From: an uncultured Lachnospiraceae bacterium
Lineage (GTDB): Bacteria; Bacillota; Clostridia; Lachnospirales; Lachnospiraceae
Direction of reading: 5' to 3'
Length of the DNA: 60,031 nt
NCBI GenBank assembly: GCA_910580195.1
Contig: CAJTWA010000027.1
Location: forward strand, 1-60,031
The notes beneath the pieces are model-generated. The model was not told the origin of the DNA. It did not search any database and saw nothing but the letters and a program-made list of their open reading frames with translations. The translations under genes and the position numbers were made by a program. Below are positions 33,741-42,821 of the stretch, one piece after another; the stretch's first letter is position 1; every line of letters begins with the position of its first letter.

Positions 33741-34083
33741 CTGGAGCCCCTCCCCTGCAAACAATTCAGGGACGTTCTTAATGGAGGTGAAATCCACTGC
33801 TTACGCAGACTTAGGGATGAAGGCTTTTCTGGAATCCCGAGGAAGAATCCCAAAATAACTTTGCCAAATTGCGCTGGATATTCCTTCGGGTGTGCAGGGC
33901 AAAAAACGGAGGAATAGCGGGCTATGTTGAGTATTTTTGCCCTGTGCAACCGGAGGAATAGACAAGCAAGGTGGGAAAGCTATTTTTGGATTCTTCCGTA
34001 GTCGGAGTTAGCAGTTAGTTCACCGGAATGTTGTCCCGTTTGCAGGGGAGGGGCTCCAGTCCCTAACTGCGTCCGCCCCCACA
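33730..34083 (+). ncRNA. Structured element B (second member of the candidate family)
   Basis: Arms 33730-33762 and 34038-34070 are perfect 33-bp inverted repeats, including GCAAAC/GTTTGC. Inside: GGGAC (33769) pairs with GTCCC (34033); TGGA/TCCA hairpin near 33782-33796; GACT (33808) pairs with AGTC (34000). Loop and core words match element A (AAATCCACTGCTTACG, TTAGGGATGA, CGGAGTTAGCAGTTAGTTC), and the tail GTCCGCCCCCACA is identical. At the tip, B has an extra domain of about 160 bp (33839-33998) with its own inverted ends GGAAGAATCC/GGATTCTTCC and inner stem GCAGGGCAAAAA/TTTTTGCCCTG. It looks like an insertion into a terminal loop. Confidence 0.6.
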
Positions 34084-34324
34084 ACCCAAAGCAACCCCCC
34101 CCACCCTAAAAATCTTTCTCTTAATATAAATTATATCTTCTTTCCCCAAAAAAAGAAAGAACTCCCCCAAGAAAAAGTACCCCACTTTTCCGAGAAAAAC
34201 TACCCTCAAAATCAGCCCTCCCAATCATTCCCCATATGTTTCCCCTAGAATTTTTCCAGTAGCCAAAACACTTCCCACAGCCTTATAATACCCAAAAAGG
34301 AAAACCAAAGGGAGGATGAAGAAC

Positions 34325-36655
34325 ATGAAATTTGGAAACGGATGCTGGCTTCAGAAGGAAGGGTGCGGCTGCTTCGCGCCCCAGCAAGTGTATTTTACCA
34401 AGATAGAGGAAAAAAAAGTAACACTCTTAGCGCCCACCGCCCAAATCACCCACCGTGGCGACACCCTAGGCGGGATTAACCTGACGCTGGAAATCACTTC
34501 CCCCATGCCGGAAACCATCCGGGTACGGACATTCCACCACAAAGGCAGCCAAAACAAAGGCCCGGAATTTGAACTGGATTTGCAGGAAAACGAGCCATTA
34601 AAAACAGAAGAAAATGAAAAAAGCATACGCATCTCCAGCGGCAGCCTGTCGCTGGTTGTGGAAAAAGGCTCCTTTTCCATGCGTTACGAAAGGGATGGGG
34701 AAACCATTTCCGAGAGCAGCGGGCGGGATTTGGCCTATATGAAAACAGACTGGAAAGGCTTTGCCTATGACAAAGGCCCGAAAGACGCCTATATGCGCCA
34801 GCAGCTAAGCCTTTCCGTAGGCGAGCTGGTGTACGGCTTGGGCGAGCGGTTCACTGCATTTGCCAAGAATGGGCAGAGCGTAGATATTTGGAACGAGGAC
34901 GGCGGGACCAGCACTTGGCAGTCCTACAAAAATGTGCCCTTTTACCTGACAAACCGTGGCTACGGGGTTTTTGTGAACCACCCGGAACAAGTATCCTTTG
35001 AAATCGGGACGGAGCAGGTGTCAAAAGCAGAATTCAGCGTGCCGGGGGAAGTGCTGGATTACTTTTTTATCAACGGGCCATCCATGAAAGAGGTGCTGGT
35101 GCGCTATACGGATTTGACAGGGAAGCCAGCCCTCCCGCCGGAATGGACCTTTGGCCTGTGGCTGTCCACCTCCTTTACCACCAATTACGACGAGGAAACG
35201 GTAATGGGCTTTATTGACGGGATGCAGGAGCGGGGGATTCCCCTTAGGGTGTTCCACTTTGACTGTTTTTGGATGAAGGAATTCCACTGGAGCGATTTCG
35301 TCTGGGACAGCCGGGTATTTCCGGATCCAGCAGGGATGCTTGCAAGGATTAAGGAGAAAGGGCTTAAAATCTGCGTCTGGATTAACCCTTACATCGGGCA
35401 GGAATCCTGCCTGTTTGACGAGGGGATGGAACAGGGCTATTTCCTGAAACGGGAAAACGGCGATGTGTGGCAGTGGGACATGTGGCAGCCCGGCATGGCC
35501 CTTGTAGACTTTACCAACCCTGCGGCCTGCCGGTGGTTTCAGGAAAAACTGGCAGTGCTGGTAGATATGGGCGTAGACTGCTTTAAGACAGATTTCGGCG
35601 AGCGGATCCCTACGGAAGGGGTTGTCTGGGCAGACGGCTCAGACCCTATGAAAATGCACAATTTTTACACCTACCTTTACAATAAAACAGTATATAGCCT
35701 GCTGGAAGAAAAGAAGGGGAAGGAAGAAGCCGTGCTCTTTGCCCGTTCCGCCACCGCAGGAGGGCAGAAATTCCCGGTGCACTGGGGCGGGGACTGCTGG
35801 TCCACCTACGGGGCCATGGCAGAAAGCCTCCGGGGCGGGCTGTCCCTTACCATGTCAGGGTTCGGGTATTGGAGCCACGATATGGGGGGCTTTGAAAGCA
35901 CCTCCACCCCCGACGTCTATAAGCGGTGGGCAGCATTCGGCCTCCTGTCCTCCCACAGCCGCCTCCATGGGAGCTCCTCCTACCGGGTGCCATGGGCATA
36001 TGATGAAGAAGCCGTGGACGTCCTTCGCTTCTTTGCCAAGCTGAAACAGGAACTGCTCCCTTACCTGTACAGCAGCGCAGCAGAAACCGCCCAGACAGGC
36101 GTCCCCATGATGCGCAGCATGGTGCTGGAATTCACGGAAGATTTGAACTGCCAGTATCTGGATCGGCAGTATATGCTGGGGGAAAACCTTTTGGTTGCGC
36201 CCATTTTCAATGACCGGGGCGAAGCCGTTTATTACCTCCCGGAAGGTATCTGGACCAACTACTTTACCGGCGAAACCTGCCAAGGCGGATTATGGAAAAA
36301 GGAAACTATGGGGTACCTCTCCATCCCCCTCTGGGTCCGTGAGAACACCATCCTCCCAACCAATGGGAAAATATCCGGGAACGGGGAACATTATGCAGGG
36401 ACCCTCTGCTTCAAAGCATACTCCCTCAAGGCCCATGCCCAAGCGAAGGTATACCAAGGGAGGGAACTCATTGCAGAAGTGGAAACAGAAGAAAAAGAAG
36501 GCAAACTCCGCTGTTATGCAAACACAGCCCATGGCTGCCAAATCCAGTTTATAGGGCGTTCCTTCCAGAGCGCATCGAGCGGGGAGCTCATGGCTGATGG
36601 GCAAAATACCATCCTCACGGTTTTACCGGGAAAACAGGAAACCGTCCTGTTCTAG
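34325..36655 (+). CDS. yicI: GH31 alpha-xylosidase, YicI-like, 776 aa
   Basis: Hydrolyses terminal alpha-xylosyl residues, for example from isoprimeverose or xyloglucan fragments, in the cytoplasm (no signal peptide). The N-terminal beta-sandwich is followed by the catalytic barrel: nucleophile D at about 421 in DCFKTDFGERIPTEGVVW and acid/base D at about 488 in KFPVHWGGDCWSTYGAM. Both blocks and DGSDPMKMHNFYTYLYNK are very close to E. coli YicI as I remember it, so alpha-xylosidase is preferred over alpha-glucosidase. The length (776) is close to YicI. ATG 34325 is chosen because GGAGG is 9 bases away; the ATG at 34316 touches the SD. Confidence 0.9.
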   Translation: MKFGNGCWLQKEGCGCFAPQQVYFTKIEEKKVTLLAPTAQITHRGDTLGGINLTLEITSPMPETIRVRTFHHKGSQNKGPEFELDLQENEPLKTEENEKSIRISSGSLSLVVEKGSFSMRYERDGETISESSGRDLAYMKTDWKGFAYDKGPKDAYMRQQLSLSVGELVYGLGERFTAFAKNGQSVDIWNEDGGTSTWQSYKNVPFYLTNRGYGVFVNHPEQVSFEIGTEQVSKAEFSVPGEVLDYFFINGPSMKEVLVRYTDLTGKPALPPEWTFGLWLSTSFTTNYDEETVMGFIDGMQERGIPLRVFHFDCFWMKEFHWSDFVWDSRVFPDPAGMLARIKEKGLKICVWINPYIGQESCLFDEGMEQGYFLKRENGDVWQWDMWQPGMALVDFTNPAACRWFQEKLAVLVDMGVDCFKTDFGERIPTEGVVWADGSDPMKMHNFYTYLYNKTVYSLLEEKKGKEEAVLFARSATAGGQKFPVHWGGDCWSTYGAMAESLRGGLSLTMSGFGYWSHDMGGFESTSTPDVYKRWAAFGLLSSHSRLHGSSSYRVPWAYDEEAVDVLRFFAKLKQELLPYLYSSAAETAQTGVPMMRSMVLEFTEDLNCQYLDRQYMLGENLLVAPIFNDRGEAVYYLPEGIWTNYFTGETCQGGLWKKETMGYLSIPLWVRENTILPTNGKISGNGEHYAGTLCFKAYSLKAHAQAKVYQGRELIAEVETEEKEGKLRCYANTAHGCQIQFIGRSFQSASSGELMADGQNTILTVLPGKQETVLF

Positions 36656-36683
36656 TGTATTGGCTGGATGATAGGCAAACTCA

Positions 36684-36711
36684 CTAGTACTCCATCCGGA
36701 TGGAGTACTAG
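36684..36711. promoter_or_regulatory. 28-bp perfect palindrome between the two glycosidases
   Basis: CTAGTACTCCATCC followed directly by its complement, with no loop. It sits 28 bp after the GH31 stop and 65 bp before the GH3 start. There is no T-run, so a dimeric regulator site or an RNA-processing hairpin is as likely as a terminator. Confidence 0.6.
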
Positions 36712-36776
36712 CTTAGCGCCAAAAACAATCAGGGCCGCATAGGCCCTGCCCGACAAAGAAAGGACATCAAACCACC

Positions 36777-38834
36777 ATGCAAAAACACCCAGAAGAAATC
36801 TTAAAAAATTTAACCATAGAAGAAAAAATCGGCATGATCCACGGCGCCCAGCTATTTTCCACCGCCCCCGTCCCGCGGCTGAATATCCCGCCGCTTGTTA
36901 TGTCAGACGGGCCTATGGGCGTCCGGCAGGAATTTGCCCCCGATAGCTGGCAGCCTACGGGCGGCAGTGATGATTATGTCACATACCTGCCCTGCAACAG
37001 CGCCTTGGCTGCCACATGGAACCGGGAACTGGCCTTCACGCTGGGCAGCGTCCTTGGGGAAGAAGCAAGGGGGCGGGGCAAGGACGTGATTTTAGCCCCC
37101 GGCATCAATATCAAACGGAGCCCCCTGTGCGGCAGGAATTTTGAATATTTCAGCGAAGACCCATACCTTACCAAAGAACTGGCAGCGCCCTTAATCCGGG
37201 GCATCCAGCAGTGGGACGTGGCTGCATGCGTCAAGCATTTTGCCGCCAATAACCAAGAAACCGAACGGCTGTGGGTGGACGTGGAAATTGAGGAAGAGGC
37301 GCTCCGGGACATTTACCTCCCGGCCTTCCGTTACGCCATAGAAAAAGGCGGTGCCTACACAATCATGGGCGCCTACAACAAGGTGTACGGCGAGCATTGC
37401 TGCCAAAGCAGTTTCCTGCTGAAGAAAATCCTCCGGGACGAATGGGGCTATGACGGCGTAGCCATTTCTGACTGGGGCGGCGTCCATGACACAAAACTTG
37501 CAGCAGAATCCCAGCTTGACATAGAAATGTCCGTGACAAACGACTTTGACGATTATTTTCTGGCAGAGCCCTTGAAGGAAAAAATTAAGTCCGGGGAAAT
37601 CAGCGAGGAAGTAATTGATGAAAAAGTCCTGCGCATCTTAAAGCTGATGGTGAAGCTGCACATGCTGGGCGGGGAACGCAAAAGCGGCAGCTACAACACC
37701 CCGGGGCACAGGCAGAAAGCCTTGGACGTGGCAAGGCAGTCCGTAGTGCTCTTGAAAAATGAAGGGCAGCCCCTTCCCCTGAAAAAAGAAAAACTCAAGA
37801 AAATCCTAGTAATAGGGGAAAATGCCGACAGGATCCATTCCAACGGGGGCGGCAGCGCAGAGATTAAGGCATTGTATGAAATCACCCCGCTGATGGGCTT
37901 AAAAACCCATCTGGGCGGAAACGTGCAGGTAGATTATGCCAAGGGCTACTGCCGGGAAGAACAGCCAGAAACAGGCAGCACAAACTGGCAAGAAACCAGC
38001 TTGGAGCATGGGGGCGGCTCCGTAGGCACAGCCGGGGCAGAAAGCATAGGGCTGGCAAGGAAACGCCAGCAGCTTAGGGAAGAAGCCGTCCGCCTTGCCG
38101 GGGAATACGAAACCGTCATCTATGTAGGAGGGCTGGACCATGGGCAGGACTGCGAAGGCAACGACCGCCCCGACATGAAGCTGCCGTATGGGCAGGACCA
38201 GCTCCTTAGGGAGCTCCTTGGGGCGAACCCGGAAACCATAGTGGTGTTAATGGGCGGGAGCCCCGTAGAAATGGGAAGCTGGATTTCCAAGGCAAAATCC
38301 CTTGTCTGGTGCTGGTATGCAGGTATGGAAGGGGGCAGCGCCTTGGCGGAGGTATTACTGGGGGAAACCAACCCTTCCGGGAAACTCCCGGAAACCTTCT
38401 ATAAGACCCATAAGGACTGCTCCGCCCATGCCTTAGGGGAATTCCCGGGCGGGAAAACGGTTGCTTATAAGGAAGGGAAATATGTAGGCTACCGCTACAA
38501 TGACAAATTCCAAGTGGAGCCGGAATTCTGCTTTGGGCACGGCCTTTCCTATACGTCCTTTGCCTGCCGGGACATGGCATGGGACAAGGAAAAGAACCAA
38601 ATCCGCTGTTTCCTGAAAAATACAGGCAACCGCTACGGCGGGGAAACGCTGCAGCTTTACCGGAGGGAAGAAAACGGGGAGCTGTTCCAAGAACTAGCCG
38701 GGTTTGAAAAAATATTCCTAGAACCGGGGGAAGAGCAGGAAGTGAAGTTCCAGTTAGAAAGCAGCCCCGGTAAGCCCTGCAAATACTGCATAGGGACGTC
38801 CTCCCGGAAGATTTACCTAGGACTGGCGCAATAA
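36777..38834 (+). CDS. GH3 beta-glycosidase (beta-glucosidase/xylosidase type), 685 aa
   Basis: Retaining exo-beta-glycosidase. N-terminal barrel with PPLVMSDGPMGVRQE, CVKHFAANNQETERLWVDVE (the K-H motif) and the nucleophile D at about 232 in YDGVAISDWGGVHDTKLA; the second alpha/beta domain (about 315-560) carries GGLDHGQDCEGNDRPDMKLP, and a C-terminal fibronectin III-like domain ends the protein. There is no signal peptide, so it acts inside the cell on imported oligosaccharides. With the YicI-like enzyme it could strip xyloglucan oligomers. AAAGGA lies 12 bases before the ATG. It is 15 bp ahead of the second binding protein gene, probably one operon. Confidence 0.92.
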   Translation: MQKHPEEILKNLTIEEKIGMIHGAQLFSTAPVPRLNIPPLVMSDGPMGVRQEFAPDSWQPTGGSDDYVTYLPCNSALAATWNRELAFTLGSVLGEEARGRGKDVILAPGINIKRSPLCGRNFEYFSEDPYLTKELAAPLIRGIQQWDVAACVKHFAANNQETERLWVDVEIEEEALRDIYLPAFRYAIEKGGAYTIMGAYNKVYGEHCCQSSFLLKKILRDEWGYDGVAISDWGGVHDTKLAAESQLDIEMSVTNDFDDYFLAEPLKEKIKSGEISEEVIDEKVLRILKLMVKLHMLGGERKSGSYNTPGHRQKALDVARQSVVLLKNEGQPLPLKKEKLKKILVIGENADRIHSNGGGSAEIKALYEITPLMGLKTHLGGNVQVDYAKGYCREEQPETGSTNWQETSLEHGGGSVGTAGAESIGLARKRQQLREEAVRLAGEYETVIYVGGLDHGQDCEGNDRPDMKLPYGQDQLLRELLGANPETIVVLMGGSPVEMGSWISKAKSLVWCWYAGMEGGSALAEVLLGETNPSGKLPETFYKTHKDCSAHALGEFPGGKTVAYKEGKYVGYRYNDKFQVEPEFCFGHGLSYTSFACRDMAWDKEKNQIRCFLKNTGNRYGGETLQLYRREENGELFQELAGFEKIFLEPGEEQEVKFQLESSPGKPCKYCIGTSSRKIYLGLAQ

Positions 38835-38848
38835 GAAGGAGGCAGAAA

Positions 38849-40738
38849 ATGAAGAAACGTGCAGGCAGAACGTATCCGAAGCCTACCGCACCCTGCCAGA
38901 AAGCAGCCTGTATGGCTGCCCATACTGTGGGAGCTTTGGCTTTCACAGTATTTTTCTGCGCCCTGTTCCTTCTGGCAGGATGCCAAGGGGCAGGCAAAGC
39001 GGGGCAAGGGACGGCAGCAGTGGAACAAGGGGCAGGCAAAGCGGGGCAGGCAAAGGCAGCAGGGAAAAACAGCGTGGAAAGCGGGGAGGGGCGCAAAAAG
39101 GCTCAAGGTGGAAAAGAGGTACAGAAGCCAGAAGGGCAGGGTGCGCAGGCCCAAGAAGAAACCGTCACGCTGGATGTTTATTCCCAGCTTTCCGGCTTTT
39201 CCGGGGAGCAGGAAGGCTGGTTTGCCAAGCTGATGCTTGAGAAATTCCACGTTAAGCTGAATTTTATATACGACGGCACAGAGGATTTTTACGAACAGAA
39301 AGAACGGGAAGGGAATCTAGGCGACATTGTGGTATTTGGGACGGATTCCGACCAGTACCATTCAGCCATTGAAAAAGGGCTGCTGCTGGACTGGGAGCAG
39401 GATGGGCTTTTAGAAACTTATGGGCCGTACATACAAGGGCATATGGCAAAAGCCCTTGAGAAAAACCGCAGGAATTCCGGCGGCCATATTTATGGTTTTG
39501 GCTATGATGTGGCCGCGGCAGGGGGAGAATTCGGGGATTTTGATTACCATCCGGATATCCGCTGGGATTTGTACCAGCAGGTTGGGAGCCCCAAGGTAAC
39601 AGAATTAGAGGACTATGTAGGGGTGCTTAGGCAGATGAAGGAAATATGCCCGGTTTCTGACACTGGGGAAGAAACTTATGGCGTTTCCCTGTTCCCGGAC
39701 TGGGATGGGGACATGATGATGTTTGCCAAGTCCACCTGTACAAATTTTTTCGGCGTGGATGAACTGGGCATTGGCCTCTACTGTGCAGCAGACGGCAGCT
39801 TTCAGGGATGCTTGGAGGAAGGCGGTTACTACCTGCGGGCCTTGCATTTCTACCATGAGCTGTACAAAAACGGCTTGCTGGCCCCGGATTCCCGCACCCA
39901 AGGGCAGGAAAGCTGCTTAGAAGATTATAAAAATGGAAGGGCATTTTTCTGCATTTTCGGCTGGATGGCCGCGCCTTTGTACAATACCGTAAACCATACG
40001 GCAGATGGGAAAATCATGCTCCCCTTAGCAGCAAAAAACCAGAATACCTTGGTATATGGGCTCAATGAAAATGGAGGGAACCGGCTCTGGGCCATCGGCG
40101 CAAAATGCAGGCATCCCCAGCTTGCCATGGCAATTTTGGACTGGATGTGCACCCCAGAAGGGCGGCTTACCACAGAATACGGCCCCAAGGGAGTCTGCTG
40201 GGATTATGACTTGGAAGGGAATTCCTGCATGATGGACTTAGGGTACCGGGCACAGACCGGGGAAGACGTAACAATGCCGGAGGGCTCTGGCTATGAAGGG
40301 ACTTGGGCAGAAGGCGTGCCCCAGTTTAACAACACCACTTGGACGCTGAATACTGCCAATGAAGCATCCAACGGCCAGACCTTCAATTACCAGTACTGGC
40401 CGAATGTGATGGAGCGGGAAGCCAGTGCTGTGGAGCAGTCATGGAGGGAGGAAAATCAGGTAAATTCCATCCGTGAGTACTTGTCAGGCTTTGCCTATAC
40501 GGTTTCAAAGCCCAATTCTTACACAGCCAGCCCCAAGCCGGAAGAACTGGGGGAACAGTGGGCAAAAGTGACGGAAATCATCCGGGAAGGCTCTTGGGAC
40601 GCCATCTATGCCAAGACAGAAGAGGAATTCCAGCAGAAGGTATCTGCCATGCAGGCAGCAGCAATGGCAAACGGATATGGGGACTGCCTTGCATGGTGCG
40701 AACAGGAGGCAAGGAAAAGGAAAGCTTCGGAAGAATAG
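38849..40738 (+). CDS. Second LplA-type solute-binding lipoprotein, 629 aa
   Basis: A distant paralogue of the protein at 27762: LDVYSQLSGFSGEQEGWFAK matches VDVFDTLANYQGTQSGWFAK, and FPDWDGDMMMFAKSTCTNFFG matches the partner's FKDWDGNMMVGAKNF block. A long N-terminus precedes the lipobox LLAGC (cysteine 45). Residues 46-105 are a low-complexity GAGKAGQ linker. AAGGAGG precedes the ATG. No permeases accompany it, so it may deliver a different sugar to the upstream permeases or serve as a sensor ligand protein for the kinase or the chemoreceptor that follows. Confidence 0.88.
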   Translation: MKKRAGRTYPKPTAPCQKAACMAAHTVGALAFTVFFCALFLLAGCQGAGKAGQGTAAVEQGAGKAGQAKAAGKNSVESGEGRKKAQGGKEVQKPEGQGAQAQEETVTLDVYSQLSGFSGEQEGWFAKLMLEKFHVKLNFIYDGTEDFYEQKEREGNLGDIVVFGTDSDQYHSAIEKGLLLDWEQDGLLETYGPYIQGHMAKALEKNRRNSGGHIYGFGYDVAAAGGEFGDFDYHPDIRWDLYQQVGSPKVTELEDYVGVLRQMKEICPVSDTGEETYGVSLFPDWDGDMMMFAKSTCTNFFGVDELGIGLYCAADGSFQGCLEEGGYYLRALHFYHELYKNGLLAPDSRTQGQESCLEDYKNGRAFFCIFGWMAAPLYNTVNHTADGKIMLPLAAKNQNTLVYGLNENGGNRLWAIGAKCRHPQLAMAILDWMCTPEGRLTTEYGPKGVCWDYDLEGNSCMMDLGYRAQTGEDVTMPEGSGYEGTWAEGVPQFNNTTWTLNTANEASNGQTFNYQYWPNVMEREASAVEQSWREENQVNSIREYLSGFAYTVSKPNSYTASPKPEELGEQWAKVTEIIREGSWDAIYAKTEEEFQQKVSAMQAAAMANGYGDCLAWCEQEARKRKASEE

Positions 40739-40794
40739 GCAGCAGGAAAAAAGCATAAGGGGGCAAGAAAGCCGTGAAAGCAAGTCTAAGGAAC

Positions 40795-40930
40795 AAGCAA
40801 GCCTAAGGAGCAAGCAAGCCATGAAGGAAAAGGGGAGGAAGGCATAAAGAATAAGTAAGCTAGGAAGGAAAAGGGAAGGAAAGCCTAAGGAACAAGCAAG
40901 CTAGGAAGGAAAAGGGAAGGAAATCCCTAA
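40795..40930 (+). repeat. 40/41-bp tandem repeat, three copies
   Basis: AGGAAGGAAAAGGGAAGGAAA blocks near 40820, 40860 and 40901, each preceded by an AAGCAAGC block. Purine-rich on the plus strand; the array supplies several SD-like sequences ahead of the chemoreceptor gene. Confidence 0.8.
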
Positions 40931-40949
40931 AAGGAACGGGAGGTAAGCC

Positions 40950-42734
40950 ATGGAAGAACGTGAAAAACCAAACAGGCGGCAGGCCAAACAGCAGGAAAAA
41001 AAAGGGAGAACGGCAAAACGGCAGGCCCGGCTTGGCATCAAAGCCCGGCTGGTAGGCATGTCTGTCCTGCCGGTGGTGTGCTTAGGGATTATTTTAACCA
41101 TATACGGCCAGCACACCTTAAGGGAAAATATGAAGGATGAGGTGCACGATGGCCTCAAAAGTGCAGCAGTAGCCATACAGGGAGCCTACGATGCCGCCGG
41201 GCAGGGGGAGTTCCGGGAACTGGAGTCCGGGAATGTGATAAAAGGCACGTTTGTGGTAAGCGGGAATTATAGTTTAATGGACAAAATGCGGGAAGAGTCC
41301 GGGATAGACGCCTCCCTCTTTTTCGGGGAGCGGCAGGTCGTTACCTCCATCCAAGCAGAGGACGGCGGGCGGCTTCTGGATTTGCAGGCAGATAAGAAGA
41401 TTTTAAAAAGCGTCTTGGAGGACGGCGAGGAATATTTTTCAGAAAAAATTTTGATTGGCGGGCATCCCTATTATGGCTGCTATATGCCGGTGAAAAATGG
41501 GGATGGGACCGTTGCAGGCATGATTTTTACTGGAAAACGGACGGAATCTGTAGAGCAGCTCTTAGCTAGTGAAGGAATCCGGATGACAGCCATCAGCGCA
41601 TTTGTAATAGGGGCGGCAATCCTTGCTACCTTTTGCATGACTGTTACCATTGTGCGGGCATTGAAGCATGCCATGGAACTCTTTGGGAAAGTGGCGGAAG
41701 GGGACTTGTCCGGGCAGGGGGCCAAAATCCAAAAGTACCAAAACCGCAACGATGAAATCGGCGATATGCTGGGCGGAATCGGGAAACTCCGCGGTTCCTT
41801 GCAGGAAATCATAATAAATATCCAGCAGTCTGCTGATACCTTAAAGGAGTCTGCAGAGGATTTAGAGCATACGGCAGTCCTGACAAACCAAAGCTCCGGG
41901 GAAGTAGGGAAGGCGATAGGGGAGGTGGCCAAAGGCGCAGCGTCCCAAGCAGAAGAAACAGGGAGCGCCATGGGGCATGTGGAGCAGATGGGGCAGATGA
42001 TAGGGAAAATTGCAGCAGAAATCCATGAATTGTCAGAACGTTCCTCCGCGATGGGCAGAACCGGGGAAGAAGCCGCCCGGGCCATCCAAGAATTAAGCGA
42101 CTACAGCAGCAGGACCAGCAAAGTCATAAAAGTGATTGAGAAGCAGACGAAGAATACCAATGATTCTGCCGGGGAGATTGGGAAGGCCGTGGGCATGATT
42201 ACGGAAATTGCAGAAGAAACAAACCTGCTCTCCCTAAACGCAGCCATTGAGGCGGCACGGGCTGGGGAACAGGGGAAAGGCTTTGCCATTGTCGCCACGC
42301 AGATCCAGAAGCTTTCCGACCAGTCCAGCGCATCGGCAAAGCAAATTGAACGGATTATAGAAATGTTGGCAGAGGATGCAAAAACGGCAGTCAGTACCAT
42401 GGACGAAGTCGTTCAGATTGTGGAAGGGCAGAAACAGAAATTACTGGAAACCGGGAAATGCTTTCAGGAGGTCTGCACGGGGATTCAGGAATCCTTACAG
42501 CAAATCAATGGGATCCGGAAACAGTCCGAGGTGCTGGATGGCACGCGGGGGCAGATTTTGCAGGTAGTTTCCTCCCTGTCTGCCATTTCAGAGGAAAATG
42601 CAGCAGCAACGGAAGAAACCACCGCCTCCACCGAAGAGCTGAACCTCCAGATGGAAAAAATGACAGAGAAAGCCGTATTCCTGAAAAATCTAGCAGGGCA
42701 CTTAGAAAGCCAAATCCAAGTGTTCCAGATGTAA
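40950..42734 (+). CDS. Methyl-accepting chemotaxis protein, 594 aa
   Basis: TM1 at about 33-55 (LVGMSVLPVVCLGIILTIYG), an extracellular single Cache-like domain (about 56-205, with ILIGGHPYYGCYMPVKNGDG and GMIFTGK), TM2 at about 210-232, HAMP, and a long coiled-coil signalling domain with the hairpin tip EIAEETNLLSLNAAIEAARA and GEQGKGFAIVATQI. It should couple ligand binding to CheA/CheW, which are not in the window. Its position after two sugar-binding proteins and glycosidases suggests sugar taxis. GGGAGG lies 8 bases before the ATG. Confidence 0.95.
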   Translation: MEEREKPNRRQAKQQEKKGRTAKRQARLGIKARLVGMSVLPVVCLGIILTIYGQHTLRENMKDEVHDGLKSAAVAIQGAYDAAGQGEFRELESGNVIKGTFVVSGNYSLMDKMREESGIDASLFFGERQVVTSIQAEDGGRLLDLQADKKILKSVLEDGEEYFSEKILIGGHPYYGCYMPVKNGDGTVAGMIFTGKRTESVEQLLASEGIRMTAISAFVIGAAILATFCMTVTIVRALKHAMELFGKVAEGDLSGQGAKIQKYQNRNDEIGDMLGGIGKLRGSLQEIIINIQQSADTLKESAEDLEHTAVLTNQSSGEVGKAIGEVAKGAASQAEETGSAMGHVEQMGQMIGKIAAEIHELSERSSAMGRTGEEAARAIQELSDYSSRTSKVIKVIEKQTKNTNDSAGEIGKAVGMITEIAEETNLLSLNAAIEAARAGEQGKGFAIVATQIQKLSDQSSASAKQIERIIEMLAEDAKTAVSTMDEVVQIVEGQKQKLLETGKCFQEVCTGIQESLQQINGIRKQSEVLDGTRGQILQVVSSLSAISEENAAATEETTASTEELNLQMEKMTEKAVFLKNLAGHLESQIQVFQM

Positions 42735-42821
42735 GCCTGCCATAAGGGAGGAACGGAAATGATGGGATTATGGTATTTTTTGTTTTGCAGCAAAATCCAC
42801 CATTCGCTGGCCGTCAGTATG

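Larger units (their letters stand above)
33252..34324. other. One-kilobase intergenic region between the kinase and GH31 genes
   Basis: Divergent region. It holds the minus-strand kinase promoter area, a 45/46-bp minisatellite (33457-33740), structured element B (33730-34083), an AT-rich spacer, and a -10-like TATAAT at 34284-34289 before the GH31 gene. No protein gene is supported. Confidence 0.7.

Noticed and set aside
23611..34083. Elements A and B considered as retron msr-msd RNA
   Set aside because: Terminal inverted repeats and an internal hairpin fit loosely, but no reverse transcriptase lies near either copy and the arms are far longer than retron a1/a2 regions.
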